Below, in pieces: positions 54,601-61,438 of a stretch of DNA of 64,000 bases. The notes under the pieces were generated by a model. It worked only from the letters and a program-made list of their open reading frames with translations, did no database searches and was not told the origin of the DNA. The stretch is from Acetobacter musti (GTDB taxonomy: Bacteria > Pseudomonadota > Alphaproteobacteria > Acetobacterales > Acetobacteraceae). Numbering within the stretch: position 1 is the stretch's first letter; each line of letters starts with the position of its first letter. Made by a program: the position numbers and the translations under genes. Location of the stretch: contig NZ_WOTB01000016.1 of the NCBI RefSeq assembly GCF_011516835.1, positions 44,107 through 108,106 of the forward strand, in the 5' to 3' direction.

Positions 54601-54973
54601 GGAGTTTGAGGAACAGGTAGCCAACCGCAAGCTGGAGAACATTCCGACTGTTTTTGACGGGCACCGGCATGCACAGGCCTATTATGGCGTGTTCCTCAAA
54701 ACACTCGCGGCCATCTTCAACCATAAGCAGACCGATGCGGAGAACCAGCGCTGGATTGATCTGGCGTTCCAGATTGACACAATCGTGGACAAGGCGGTGA
54801 GGGAGAACTCCCTCAGCCGCCCGGATATGGAAAAGGCGGTTAGGAAGGAACTGCTGCCCCTTCTGTTCAGCACGGGCCAGAAAGCGGGCTTTGGCGTGGA
54901 CAAGGCGCAGGAGATCATTGAGCAGGTCATCCAGATCATGCGGGCCGGACCTGCTGATACCCTACGCGGCTGA
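51677..54973 (+). CDS. hsdR: Type I restriction-modification, restriction/translocase subunit
   Basis: It encodes 1098 residues, a normal HsdR size. The N-terminal endonuclease domain has D153, E167 and K169 (RRPDIV and VIEAKRP) of the PD-(D/E)xK site. Superfamily 2 translocase motifs are GSGKS at 347-351 (Walker A), DEGH at 452-455 (motif II) and FTGTP at 478-482 (motif III), then LLTGFDEPKNAVLYIDKPLK and ARVNRLHDQKKHG. The C-terminal helical part contacts the methylase core. All key residues are intact, so the enzyme should be active. It starts 30 bp after hsdS. Confidence 0.95.
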   Translation: MAPAPKFQEEYSAKLPALALLSTLGWRFLPPSEALALRGGKQDAVVLDSLLRAELKKRRFTFEGQDHALSDQGIDALVSHVTHPDFVSGLRDANDKMTTHLLFGIAITEFINGRKANPTIALIDWQNPQNNSFTFTEEYSVLRTDLTQTRRPDIVCFVNGIPLAVIEAKRPDGQPGKGPTVEAGISQSIRNQNKDEIPQLFAYSQLLLSITGHDGRYGTCGTPKKFWASWKEEDIPESRMETLKNTPLSGAQKDALFADRKPPARIWFEDWASRPLHVTDQDRLLIGLLSPERLLEMARFFTLVDRKAGKIVARYQQVFGIKRLLERIKSRRSDGGREGGVVWHTTGSGKSFTMVFLSRALILDDDLKQCRIIVVTDRKDLERQLSTTFSTGGELADKKDKEEALATSGRRLAQQIGHGQERIIFSLINKFHTATALPECHNDSADIIVLVDEGHRSQGGENHARMKHALPNAAFIAFTGTPLLKGSETTNRFGRIIHSYTMQQAVSDGTVTPLLYEERKPDLNVNDEAIDAWFERITQGLTEEQVTDLKKRFARANQVYKADDRIRLIAMDLATHFDSNIDSGLKGMLACDSKLSAIRYKQYLDEVGLFESAIVMSPPDTREGHTEVDERKQPEIQDWWKNNVGSQSEDDYTRGVIERFEKDPDLRLIIVVDKLLTGFDEPKNAVLYIDKPLKQHNLLQAIARVNRLHDQKKHGLLIDYRGILAELDTTLARYDELAAENVGGYDPKNIAGLYSQMSTEYRELPALHKALWAIFEGVKNRSDLQQLRAVLMPRMVEEHGQMVDVNLKRRDDFYEALTKFAACLKVALQSVAFFEDTSFTEKDRATYKETLKQMSSLRQIVMQDTGETVDFDQYAEQVKKLLDRHVAGVKVHEPNGLYAVGKMGQKPEDNEPENWSEEKTRNETDLIRTRVTKMIDHEMQDDPYAKEAFSALLRKVIAEAESLFDHPLKQFMLFQEFEEQVANRKLENIPTVFDGHRHAQAYYGVFLKTLAAIFNHKQTDAENQRWIDLAFQIDTIVDKAVRENSLSRPDMEKAVRKELLPLLFSTGQKAGFGVDKAQEIIEQVIQIMRAGPADTLRG

Positions 54974-54975
54974 GC

Positions 54976-55713
54976 ATGGAAGAAACTCCCACTCGCGTCC
55001 TGACCTATGGGGGAGAACAGATCCGGGTGGAACTGCTGCCCCGTGCTCGCCCCGGTACGACATTGCGCATCAAGGTGCATCCTGACCTGACTGTGCAGGT
55101 TGTCATCCCTGACGGTACATCCGATGCGGATCTGGACAAGGCGCTATACCAGAAAACTCGCTGGATCTGGCAGAAACTGCGCGACTTCCGGGCGGTGCAG
55201 GAGCATGCCTCGCCGCGTGCTTATGTCAGTGGGGAAAGCCACTTCTATCTGGGGCGACGACATCTCCTGAAGGTTCAGCATCAGCCTGATGCGCCAGAGA
55301 CGGTGCGGATGCTGCGTGGGCGGCTGGAAGTTTCCGTGCAGGAGCGCAACACTCTGCGGATACAGAAGCTGCTGGAACTCTGGTATTTTGCGCGGGCGCA
55401 GGAAGTCTTCCGCCATCGCCTGTCTGCCCTCCTCCCCACAACATTGTGGGTCAGAACATCTCCCGCTCTGAAGCTTCAGGTCATGCAGACGCAGTGGGGC
55501 AACTGCTCACCTGGAGGCACCATCACGCTGAACCCACATCTGGTCAAAGCTCCGCGTGACTGCGTCGATTATGTCATCCTGCATGAACTGTGCCATCTGA
55601 AGGAGCACAATCATGGCCCGGCATTCTGGGGACTTCTGGCGCGTATCATGCCGGACTGGGAACGCCATAAGGCACGGCTGGACGGGATGGCGGAAATGAT
55701 GCTGCAAAAATAG
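54976..55713 (+). CDS. YgjP-type zinc metallopeptidase (DUF45)
   Basis: It encodes 245 residues. The C-terminal domain has HELCH at 203-207 and the third ligand H213 in EHNHGPAFWGLLARIMPDW, the YgjP/DUF45 signature of M48-like minigluzincins. The N-terminal part is the family's beta-rich segment. The gene starts 2 bp after the hsdR stop and so belongs to the restriction operon; this pairing is frequent in type I systems, but the role is not settled. A part in controlling the level of HsdR is possible. Confidence 0.85.
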   Translation: MEETPTRVLTYGGEQIRVELLPRARPGTTLRIKVHPDLTVQVVIPDGTSDADLDKALYQKTRWIWQKLRDFRAVQEHASPRAYVSGESHFYLGRRHLLKVQHQPDAPETVRMLRGRLEVSVQERNTLRIQKLLELWYFARAQEVFRHRLSALLPTTLWVRTSPALKLQVMQTQWGNCSPGGTITLNPHLVKAPRDCVDYVILHELCHLKEHNHGPAFWGLLARIMPDWERHKARLDGMAEMMLQK

Positions 55714-55846
55714 TGCGCTTTGACTGCAATGGGGGGAAGGCTGAATGTCGGCTGTTGGGGCGGAATCACCAGAAAGCTGATATTTGCATGCAGGACGCTT
55801 TAAGTGGCTACCAATCCTTAGCTATCGGTCTGATCAGGTGCTGATT

Positions 55847-55989
55847 GTGTTGAAAAAGTCAGTTTATGGTATCCGACCTTGATTCCGTATGCAATTCGGA
55901 ATGAAAATTACACATAATTACAACACTCTATCCGTTTCTGTTTCGAACTTAAATTTCAGACAGAGGGTCGGTCGAGACTTTTTCAACAC
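55847..55989. mobile_element. MITE-like element, 143 bp
   Basis: Perfect 14-bp terminal inverted repeats, GTGTTGAAAAAGTC at 55847-55860 and GACTTTTTCAACAC at 55976-55989, bound a non-coding AT-rich core. There is no obvious target-site duplication. Ends with TTGAAAAAGTC occur in several IS families, so this is likely a non-autonomous derivative or a deletion product of an insertion sequence. It separates the restriction operon from an hsdR fragment. Confidence 0.65.
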
Positions 55990-56048
55990 TATCGTGCTGC
56001 ATCCAGTCAGTGGCCAGCCTAGCACTACTTTGGCAGAATCGAGTTAAG

Positions 56049-56243
56049 ATGAGCACGGAATACCGCGAACTTCCTGCCCTACACAAAGCCCTGTGGGCCA
56101 TCTTTGCTGACGTGAAGAACAGGAGTGACATCCAGCAGTTTAGCGCCGTGCTCGTGCCTCGCATGGTGGAAGATCACGGTCAGATGGTGGACGTGAACCT
56201 CAAGCGCCGGGATGACTTCTATCTGGAAGATATGCCCATCTGA
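56049..56243 (+). pseudogene. hsdR remnant of a second allele
   Basis: Bases 56049-56222 align without gaps over 174 bp to 53945-54118 inside hsdR. Of 58 encoded residues, 51 are identical (start MSTEYRELPALHKALWAIF); differences include E/A, G/D, L/I, L/F, R/S, M/V and E/D. Many silent changes show it is not a recent local duplication but comes from a related type I system. After 56222 the frame runs into unrelated sequence and stops at 56243. Confidence 0.8.
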
Positions 56244-56330
56244 AACGTGAGAACGCTAAACACTTCACTGATCAGCAAGCTCACATGAAATGGCTTGCAG
56301 GTCACATCATACAACATTATTGTTGTAAAC

Positions 56331-56810
56331 ATGATTCCTGACCTTATCCCTGCGGCTGGCTCGCCCTGGTCCTTGCTACCGCCCGGCATCCATCCAGCAA
56401 GCCTTGATGAGGTGAGCGCCAGATTCGCAACAAACCATTGGCGCCGCAGCCTGTTTGATGGCCTGGTTGACGCATCAAACCTATTGCGTAACGCGGGGTG
56501 CCCGACGATCTACTTGGACGGCAGTTATATATCGGGGAAACCAAAGCCAGGTGACTTCGATGCATGCTGGGATCCAACAGGTGTCGACCCGACGAAGCTC
56601 GATCCGGTGTTCTTGGACTTTACCAATGGACGCGCTTCACAGAAAGCCGCGTTCAAAGGGGAGTTTTTCCCTTCATCCATGACATGTGCCGATGTCGGAC
56701 GCACATTCGTCGAATTTTTCCAACAAGATCGCTTCACGGGGAACCAGAAAGGAATCATCTCTATCTTACTTCAGACTGATCCACTTTTGACTGGAAAGGT
56801 GCAGCCATGA
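56331..56810 (+). CDS. DUF6932-like nucleotidyltransferase-fold protein
   Basis: It encodes 159 residues from the ATG at 56331 (MIPDLIPAAG). YLDGSYISGKPKPGDFDACW holds G64-S65 and the metal-binding D75-x-D77, the hallmark of the Pol-beta nucleotidyltransferase fold. The third acidic residue could be in FLDFTN. The family (DUF6932 type, by recollection) is small and uncharacterised; MNT-type toxins and antitoxins share the motif. It overlaps the next gene by 4 bp (ATGA), starting a three-gene AT-rich operon. It may transfer nucleotides to a protein or RNA. Confidence 0.72.
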   Translation: MIPDLIPAAGSPWSLLPPGIHPASLDEVSARFATNHWRRSLFDGLVDASNLLRNAGCPTIYLDGSYISGKPKPGDFDACWDPTGVDPTKLDPVFLDFTNGRASQKAAFKGEFFPSSMTCADVGRTFVEFFQQDRFTGNQKGIISILLQTDPLLTGKVQP

Positions 56811-58084
56811 TCTACAGCGACAAGCAATGTGGAATATCGAGAGCCCAGCTTTCAAATCTACAGGCTGCACTACGCACCGCAACTGAACACGTGTCCGACC
56901 AGTCGTGGCTTAAGCAAGCAGAAATAAACGCACTCAAAAGCCAGATATCGGATATCGAGGCCGAGATTACAGAATATGAACTACTACGGTCTGGTCAAGT
57001 TTCCTTCGCGAAAGCTTACGCTCTTGATGAACTCCCGCGCATACTAGTTCAAGCACGGATTGCGGCAGGCATGAGCCAAACCGAACTTGCTGAGAAACTA
57101 CATCTAAAGCCGCAGCAAATTCAGCGCTACGAGGCCAGTTTCTATATGGGAGCTAGTCTCTCACGCTTAATCGAAATTGCGCATGCTCTCGGTGTAAAAG
57201 CCTCGGGGAGCTTTGAGGGACCGAGACAAACTGACAGTGCTATCTATGCGTGGGGCACCGCGGACGATATCGTTTGGGGCCAACTCCCCTATAAGGAAAT
57301 GATCAAACGCAAATGGTTTGATGTTCCACGCGGCACCAATCCAATAGAAAAAGTCAAAGAGTATTTTTTACATGCTGCTGGGCCGCAATTCGCGTCAGCG
57401 CTACATCGCAAGAAAATGCATAGCGGCAATGCCCCTAATGAGTACGCCTTACTCGCATGGCAAGCACGCGTAATAGATCGAGCACGACAGAAAATAGCAC
57501 TTGGCAAAATAGGAAAGTTTGAACTTGATGACACGTGGCTTGGACAGATTACACAACTTACTAAAAAGAAAAATGGACCACTTCTTGCGCGAGATTTATT
57601 AGCCACGCATGGAATTACTCTCATTATTGAACCACATTTGCCTGGTTCTTATCTTGATGGCGCAGCAATGGTCATTGATGGAGATCGACCAGTTATCGGC
57701 CTTACATTACGTTATGATAGGCTCGACAACTTCTGGTTCGTGCTAATGCATGAACTCGGTCATATTTTTCTTCATCTTTTTGATGGATTACGCTTTGACT
57801 TCTTCGACGACGAGAACGCGAGAGATAGTGATACAATTGAAATCGATGCCGACAAGTTTGCTCTGGATGTGTTGATACCAGAAAATCTATGGGATCAATG
57901 CCTCTCTCGTTTTGCCTTGTCAGAAGAGTCCGTTAGAATTGATGCTGAAACCGTAGGCATTCATTCCAGCATAATTGCTGGCCGCATCCGTAAAGAACAA
58001 AATAACTATACCATTCTAAACAATCTGGTTGGCCAAGGGCAAGTACGATCATTGCTTGAAGAGGTGTCCCATGATCTTGACTAA
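56807..58084 (+). CDS. HTH-ImmA/IrrE fusion protein (XRE regulator-metallopeptidase)
   Basis: It encodes 425 residues. Residues 1-65 are a predicted coiled coil with SQISDIEAEITEYELL. A Cro/CI HTH follows at about 80-130 (LVQARIAAGMSQTELAEKLH, then LKPQQIQRYEASF). The ImmA/IrrE zinc peptidase domain is about 265-400 with HELGH at about 315-319 (LMHELGHIFLHLFDGL). Proteins of this type cleave or sense a partner regulator in response to damage or infection. It overlaps both neighbours (4 bp and 14 bp), so the three genes should be translated together. Confidence 0.85.
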   Translation: MIYSDKQCGISRAQLSNLQAALRTATEHVSDQSWLKQAEINALKSQISDIEAEITEYELLRSGQVSFAKAYALDELPRILVQARIAAGMSQTELAEKLHLKPQQIQRYEASFYMGASLSRLIEIAHALGVKASGSFEGPRQTDSAIYAWGTADDIVWGQLPYKEMIKRKWFDVPRGTNPIEKVKEYFLHAAGPQFASALHRKKMHSGNAPNEYALLAWQARVIDRARQKIALGKIGKFELDDTWLGQITQLTKKKNGPLLARDLLATHGITLIIEPHLPGSYLDGAAMVIDGDRPVIGLTLRYDRLDNFWFVLMHELGHIFLHLFDGLRFDFFDDENARDSDTIEIDADKFALDVLIPENLWDQCLSRFALSEESVRIDAETVGIHSSIIAGRIRKEQNNYTILNNLVGQGQVRSLLEEVSHDLD

Positions 58085-59156
58085 AGGAATGTACGTACCG
58101 GCACTTCGTTGGAGATTAGGAGAATACCAAGCTCTCAATCGACTAACAAACGTAGCTAAAGATCTGATTTTCCCTTATATTACTATACCGGAGGTCGAAT
58201 TCGACTTTGAACTATGGAAACCAAAAAAAAGCATTCAAGAGCACGTCGAACCATTTCCGGATCGCTTTAAAACCAAATGGGGACACAGACCTGCATGGAT
58301 TACAGTTCATCCTGAAATATTAGAAAAGCCGATGGACAGTGGTCAGGATATTTTCACGTATATTTTTGAAAATCTTCGAGCATACGAAACAAATGCTGTA
58401 CCAGCATTACCATTAGATGCACCACTCGCCATTATTCCTGTCGTAAGGGACATTATTGCTATCGATCAATTGGGAGTTGCAATAAAGGTACGCATGGAAG
58501 ATTTGATGAAGCCCGATGCTCGTTTGCGCGTCGAAACTCTGTGTTCAAAGCTGGGGATTAGCCTTGAAGAAACGGATCTCGTAATTGACCTTGGATCGCC
58601 AAACTTCGAACCTTATCGTGCATTCGCGGGAGCGATGACCGTGGCACTGCAACGTTTTGGCGATTTAGAAATATTCCGAAATTTCACAATAATAAGCACA
58701 GCGATCCCAGAAACATTTAAGGATGTTGCCCGCGGCGCAGATCAACTTGTGCGACACGATTGGCTATTTTACCAGACGTTGATTACAACCTTACCCACTC
58801 ACATGCGGCGACCTAATTATGGAGATTATGCAATAGTTAACCCAAATTTTGCGCCGGTAGACATGCGCAAGATTAAAGCGTCTGGAAAACTCGTATACAC
58901 GACACCTAAAACCTGGGAAATCCGAAAAGGGGGCGCCTTCCGCGATCACCCTGAACAAATGCATGATCATTGTGCATCAATTGTAGCGTCAGGTGACTTT
59001 TCAGGTTCGGCGTTTTCGAGTGGCGACGATTACATTTATAAATGTGCTTTACGCACAAAAGGACATAGCAATCAGACTAGATGGAAAGAAGTTGCTATCA
59101 GCCATCATATTATGCAGGTTCTCAGCGATCTCGCCACGTTCGGCGCTGGACCATAA
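58071..59156 (+). CDS. Beta-family protein (T4 Beta/PF14350-like)
   Basis: It encodes 361 residues from the ATG at 58071. The start MYVPALRWRLGEYQAL and the later PNYGDYAIVNPNFAP and the C-terminal ALRTKGHSNQTRWKEVAISH match the Beta protein family as remembered; its biochemical role is unknown. In many genomes it is found beside a sce7726-type gene, as here. The sequence is AT-rich and contains no membrane segment. The 3' end overlaps the convergent nuclease-like gene by 35 bp. Confidence 0.75.
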   Translation: MILTKGMYVPALRWRLGEYQALNRLTNVAKDLIFPYITIPEVEFDFELWKPKKSIQEHVEPFPDRFKTKWGHRPAWITVHPEILEKPMDSGQDIFTYIFENLRAYETNAVPALPLDAPLAIIPVVRDIIAIDQLGVAIKVRMEDLMKPDARLRVETLCSKLGISLEETDLVIDLGSPNFEPYRAFAGAMTVALQRFGDLEIFRNFTIISTAIPETFKDVARGADQLVRHDWLFYQTLITTLPTHMRRPNYGDYAIVNPNFAPVDMRKIKASGKLVYTTPKTWEIRKGGAFRDHPEQMHDHCASIVASGDFSGSAFSSGDDYIYKCALRTKGHSNQTRWKEVAISHHIMQVLSDLATFGAGP

Positions 59157-59706
59157 AAGATCGAATAGAGGCCGTAAGCTCTTTAGGAGTCATTACTCTG
59201 CATAATATTTCATAAAGTTGCTTTCTCGGCTGCCTAAGATCCTTAGCTGAGTATCCAGCTTGTTTTAAGAGATCGACGACTTCGTCACGCCAGAGCAAAT
59301 GTGCCATCATAAACGGATCAACCAAAGGGTTTATGGTAGCAGTCCGTACAACACTAAAATTAATACCACCTCTTATACCTCGCTCAGCTAAAATTAAACC
59401 GCACCACTCAGGAACAACTGAAACAATATCTTCCAAATGCTTTTTTGATGCGACAAAAGTAATCTTCTGAAGCGATTTTGTATATGTTGATATTTGTATA
59501 TCAAGCCTATCCAAATTATCTTTTTCGCTCTTTATTTCATAACCATGAATATGCCCATTAATAACTGCAATATCAATACGACTCTTTGCATGAACCAGGC
59601 CGAGCTCATCAATGATAAGGGTATTCGAACGTGAGTTAGCACGACGCAAATATTTTGCGTGCAAGGCCTTCCGTATCTCTAAATCCGATGTTTCGATCTT
59701 CTTCAT
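59122..59706 (-). CDS. sce7726-family, PD-(D/E)xK nuclease-like protein
   Basis: It encodes 194 residues from the ATG at 59706 (MKKIETSDLE). E34 (IIDELGLV), D45 (KSRIDIAVIN) and E57-x-K59 (HGYEIKSEKD) form a PD-(D/E)xK pattern typical of restriction-type nucleases and of the sce7726 family. It is transcribed towards the beta-family gene and overlaps its end by 35 bp. The frame is open 58 codons further upstream into a transposase remnant without a stop, so a longer chimeric product is possible but improbable. Confidence 0.72.
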   Translation of the reverse strand: MKKIETSDLEIRKALHAKYLRRANSRSNTLIIDELGLVHAKSRIDIAVINGHIHGYEIKSEKDNLDRLDIQISTYTKSLQKITFVASKKHLEDIVSVVPEWCGLILAERGIRGGINFSVVRTATINPLVDPFMMAHLLWRDEVVDLLKQAGYSAKDLRQPRKQLYEILCRVMTPKELTASIRSFMVQRRTWRDR

Positions 59707-59795
59707 CACAATCACATATGAGCTGACGTGCCCCCTTTTTTGTATCCACTCAAAAGGAGAGTTCCCGTTTTTTATGGCTTGGGGTTGGTGGGATG

Positions 59796-59830
59796 ACAAG
59801 GGTCTCGGGGGCATGCCCCGAGACCCTTGT
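59796..59830. repeat. Strong 15-bp-stem hairpin
   Basis: ACAAGGGTCTCGGGG (59796-59810) and CCCCGAGACCCTTGT (59816-59830) pair perfectly around GCATG. It lies between a transposase remnant and the sce7726-type gene, about 90 bp upstream of the latter's start on its strand. It may be a repeat-insertion site or a terminator that shields the gene from the IS side. Confidence 0.75.
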
Positions 59831-59934
59831 CTGGCGATCTGATCCGGTGTCCTGCCATCCAGTTGGGAATGGGAACGCACCGTATTGTAGTCTTCCCGCC
59901 AGTCAGTCAGAACCTGTCGGGCATGGCTGGCGCA
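59831..59934 (-). pseudogene. Transposase C-terminal remnant (IS3/IS481-like DDE)
   Basis: On the minus strand the frame reads ASHARQVLTDWREDYNTVRS and then HSQLDGRTPDQIARQ. This is the well-known C-terminus of IS3-type and related integrase-core transposases, with Glu in the DWREDYN box. It is cut upstream by a stop at 59935-59937 and only about 35 residues remain. No inverted repeats of the IS were found around it. Confidence 0.75.
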
Positions 59935-60003
59935 TCATGTCAATCGGACTGCGCGATTGGGCTCATAGGTTCTAGCAATCAACGGTTGCTATAAGGCCGT
60001 CTC

Positions 60004-60309
60004 TCAGAAACCAGTTAAAAGCAGATCAATAGCCTGAGTGATTTCATCCTGATAAAGAGATAATGAAGTCACGACTTTTTTCAGATCACGGTCAGGCACA
60101 GCAGCCATAAACTGTGTCATCATAACGAACGACTGGTCATCGACTACGAAAATCGGATTCAGTCTCTTTGCCGGCTTGGGTGCCACTTTCTGTGATAAAA
60201 GCGGCACCACGATGCGGGTGCCCAACTCGTCCAGCAGGTCTGCCTGCACATCCACAACGAAACGCGCCTCCCCTCGTCCGGCCAAACAATACACATCAAA
60301 ACGGGCCAT
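60004..60309 (-). CDS. ccdB: CcdB-type toxin
   Basis: It encodes 101 residues, matching CcdB in length. The N-terminus MARFDVYCLAG and the core LLDELGTRIVVPLLSQ match the family, which poisons DNA gyrase. The C-terminal residues that contact gyrase in F-plasmid CcdB are Trp-Gly-Ile; here the end is LLLTGF, so activity cannot be taken for granted. The start is directly after the ccdA stop. Confidence 0.85.
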   Translation of the reverse strand: MARFDVYCLAGRGEARFVVDVQADLLDELGTRIVVPLLSQKVAPKPAKRLNPIFVVDDQSFVMMTQFMAAVPDRDLKKVVTSLSLYQDEITQAIDLLLTGF

Positions 60310-60555
60310 TCAGAAGTTCCGATAATCCGCCAGAGGAAGACCATTCTTTTCGACATATTGTCGGGATGCTTCAAGAGAGGAGCGATTTTCTGCAAGCCAT
60401 TGTTGAGCACGGACCGAGGCGATCGCTGACTTCAACCCCTGTTCGCAGGCGTGCGATATATTGAGATCAAGCGATTTGGCTTCTTCGAGTAACTGAGCAG
60501 GTAACGTCACATTCGTGGGACGACGTGACGGGGTGGTAGAATGCACGCGAACCAT
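60310..60555 (-). CDS. ccdA: CcdA-type antitoxin
   Basis: It encodes 81 residues from the ATG at 60555 (MVRVHSTTPS). The N-terminal ribbon-helix-helix RPTNVTLPAQLLEEAKSLDL is followed by a C-terminal toxin-binding segment with WLAENRSSLEASRQYVEKNG, typical of CcdA. It binds CcdB and represses its own operon. The gap from 60556 to 60705 should hold the promoter. An earlier in-frame ATG at 60594 is less likely. Confidence 0.85.
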   Translation of the reverse strand: MVRVHSTTPSRRPTNVTLPAQLLEEAKSLDLNISHACEQGLKSAIASVRAQQWLAENRSSLEASRQYVEKNGLPLADYRNF

Positions 60556-60705
60556 AGCTTTGATCCTATTTACATGAGAACTGAAACATAGCACATATTT
60601 ATGCGCATTTCTATGCTTATATTATCATCTCGCTATATGCTTGCTTTCAGAAAACTCCAGCAATTCCTGCTACGTCTGACATAAGGCAGAAGCTCCTCTT
60701 ACCCC

Positions 60706-61110
60706 CTAACCGGCCGTCCAATCCTCAGATCGCACCCCATCTACCCTCGTAAATTCTCGTAAGTTTCCAGTCACAACGACAAGCCCCCTGCTTCGAGCGT
60801 GCCCGGCAATCATCAAATCGTATGGGCCGATGACACAGCCACGCTTTTCCAGCTCTGCCCTGATTTCCGCTGTATGGGCTGCGGCGTCATCATCAAACGG
60901 CAAAACAGACAGACGTGCCGCAAAATGCTCAACCTCACGTCGAATCTTTGCGGGATCGTGAGATTTTTCGGCTCCATAGAGAAGTTCGTAAAGCACGACA
61001 TCCGAGATGCAGAGCGCCTCGGCATTATCATTGAAACGCTCACGCAAGCCTTGCGGACGATCGCGCAGGACACGGATGCAAAAGTTTGTATCCAGAAGAT
61101 AACGAAGCAT
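60706..61110 (-). CDS. vapC: VapC-type PIN-domain toxin
   Basis: It encodes 134 residues. PIN-domain acidic residues D7 (YLLDTNFC), E42 (VVLYELLYG) and D98 (PYDLMIAGHA) are present. The fourth position is N116 (TGNLREF) as in many FitB/VapC proteins. The enzyme would cleave RNA, most often initiator tRNA. Its ATG overlaps the antitoxin stop by 1 bp, giving strict coupling. Confidence 0.9.
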   Translation of the reverse strand: MLRYLLDTNFCIRVLRDRPQGLRERFNDNAEALCISDVVLYELLYGAEKSHDPAKIRREVEHFAARLSVLPFDDDAAAHTAEIRAELEKRGCVIGPYDLMIAGHARSRGLVVVTGNLREFTRVDGVRSEDWTAG

Positions 61111-61334
61111 CAGAAGCTTTCGCGTTCCTGCATCCTCGGCTGATCGCGCTCAGGCAGTGGAGTGCCCGGAGCGGCAAAGAAATCGTCCCAAGCGGCATTC
61201 GCAGGCGCGATTATGCGACGCGCCCCGTCCGGAATGATCACGACGTCTTTGAGGCTCGCGTCAAACGCGACCGCCTTGGGAAGGCGCACGGCCTGGGAAC
61301 GATTGGACAGGAAGAGCGTCGTGCGGGTGAGCAT
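61110..61334 (-). CDS. vapB: VapB-type antitoxin
   Basis: It encodes 74 residues from the ATG at 61334 (MLTRTTLFLSNRSQAVRLPK). The SNRSQAVRLPK stretch is the AbrB/SpoVT-like DNA-binding domain of VapB. The C-terminal tail, rich in Trp/Phe, contacts VapC. An open extension of 36 codons upstream is not supported. Partner and order are normal for vapBC. Confidence 0.9.
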   Translation of the reverse strand: MLTRTTLFLSNRSQAVRLPKAVAFDASLKDVVIIPDGARRIIAPANAAWDDFFAAPGTPLPERDQPRMQERESF

Positions 61335-61438
61335 TATAGCCTCCACAAAGGATATGCCGATAGTATATCCAAACTCTTGCCGGGTAGCAATAAAATTCCT
61401 TCGCCATACTGACCTACCCGTTTCCCCCAAGCCCGCTC

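Noticed and set aside
52898..54724. A 608-codon minus-strand frame.
   Set aside because: It is antisense to hsdR, which has intact motifs. No domain is seen.
54976..55713. A lone housekeeping protease unrelated to the island.
   Set aside because: It starts 2 bp after hsdR and lies inside the island borders, so it belongs to the restriction operon.
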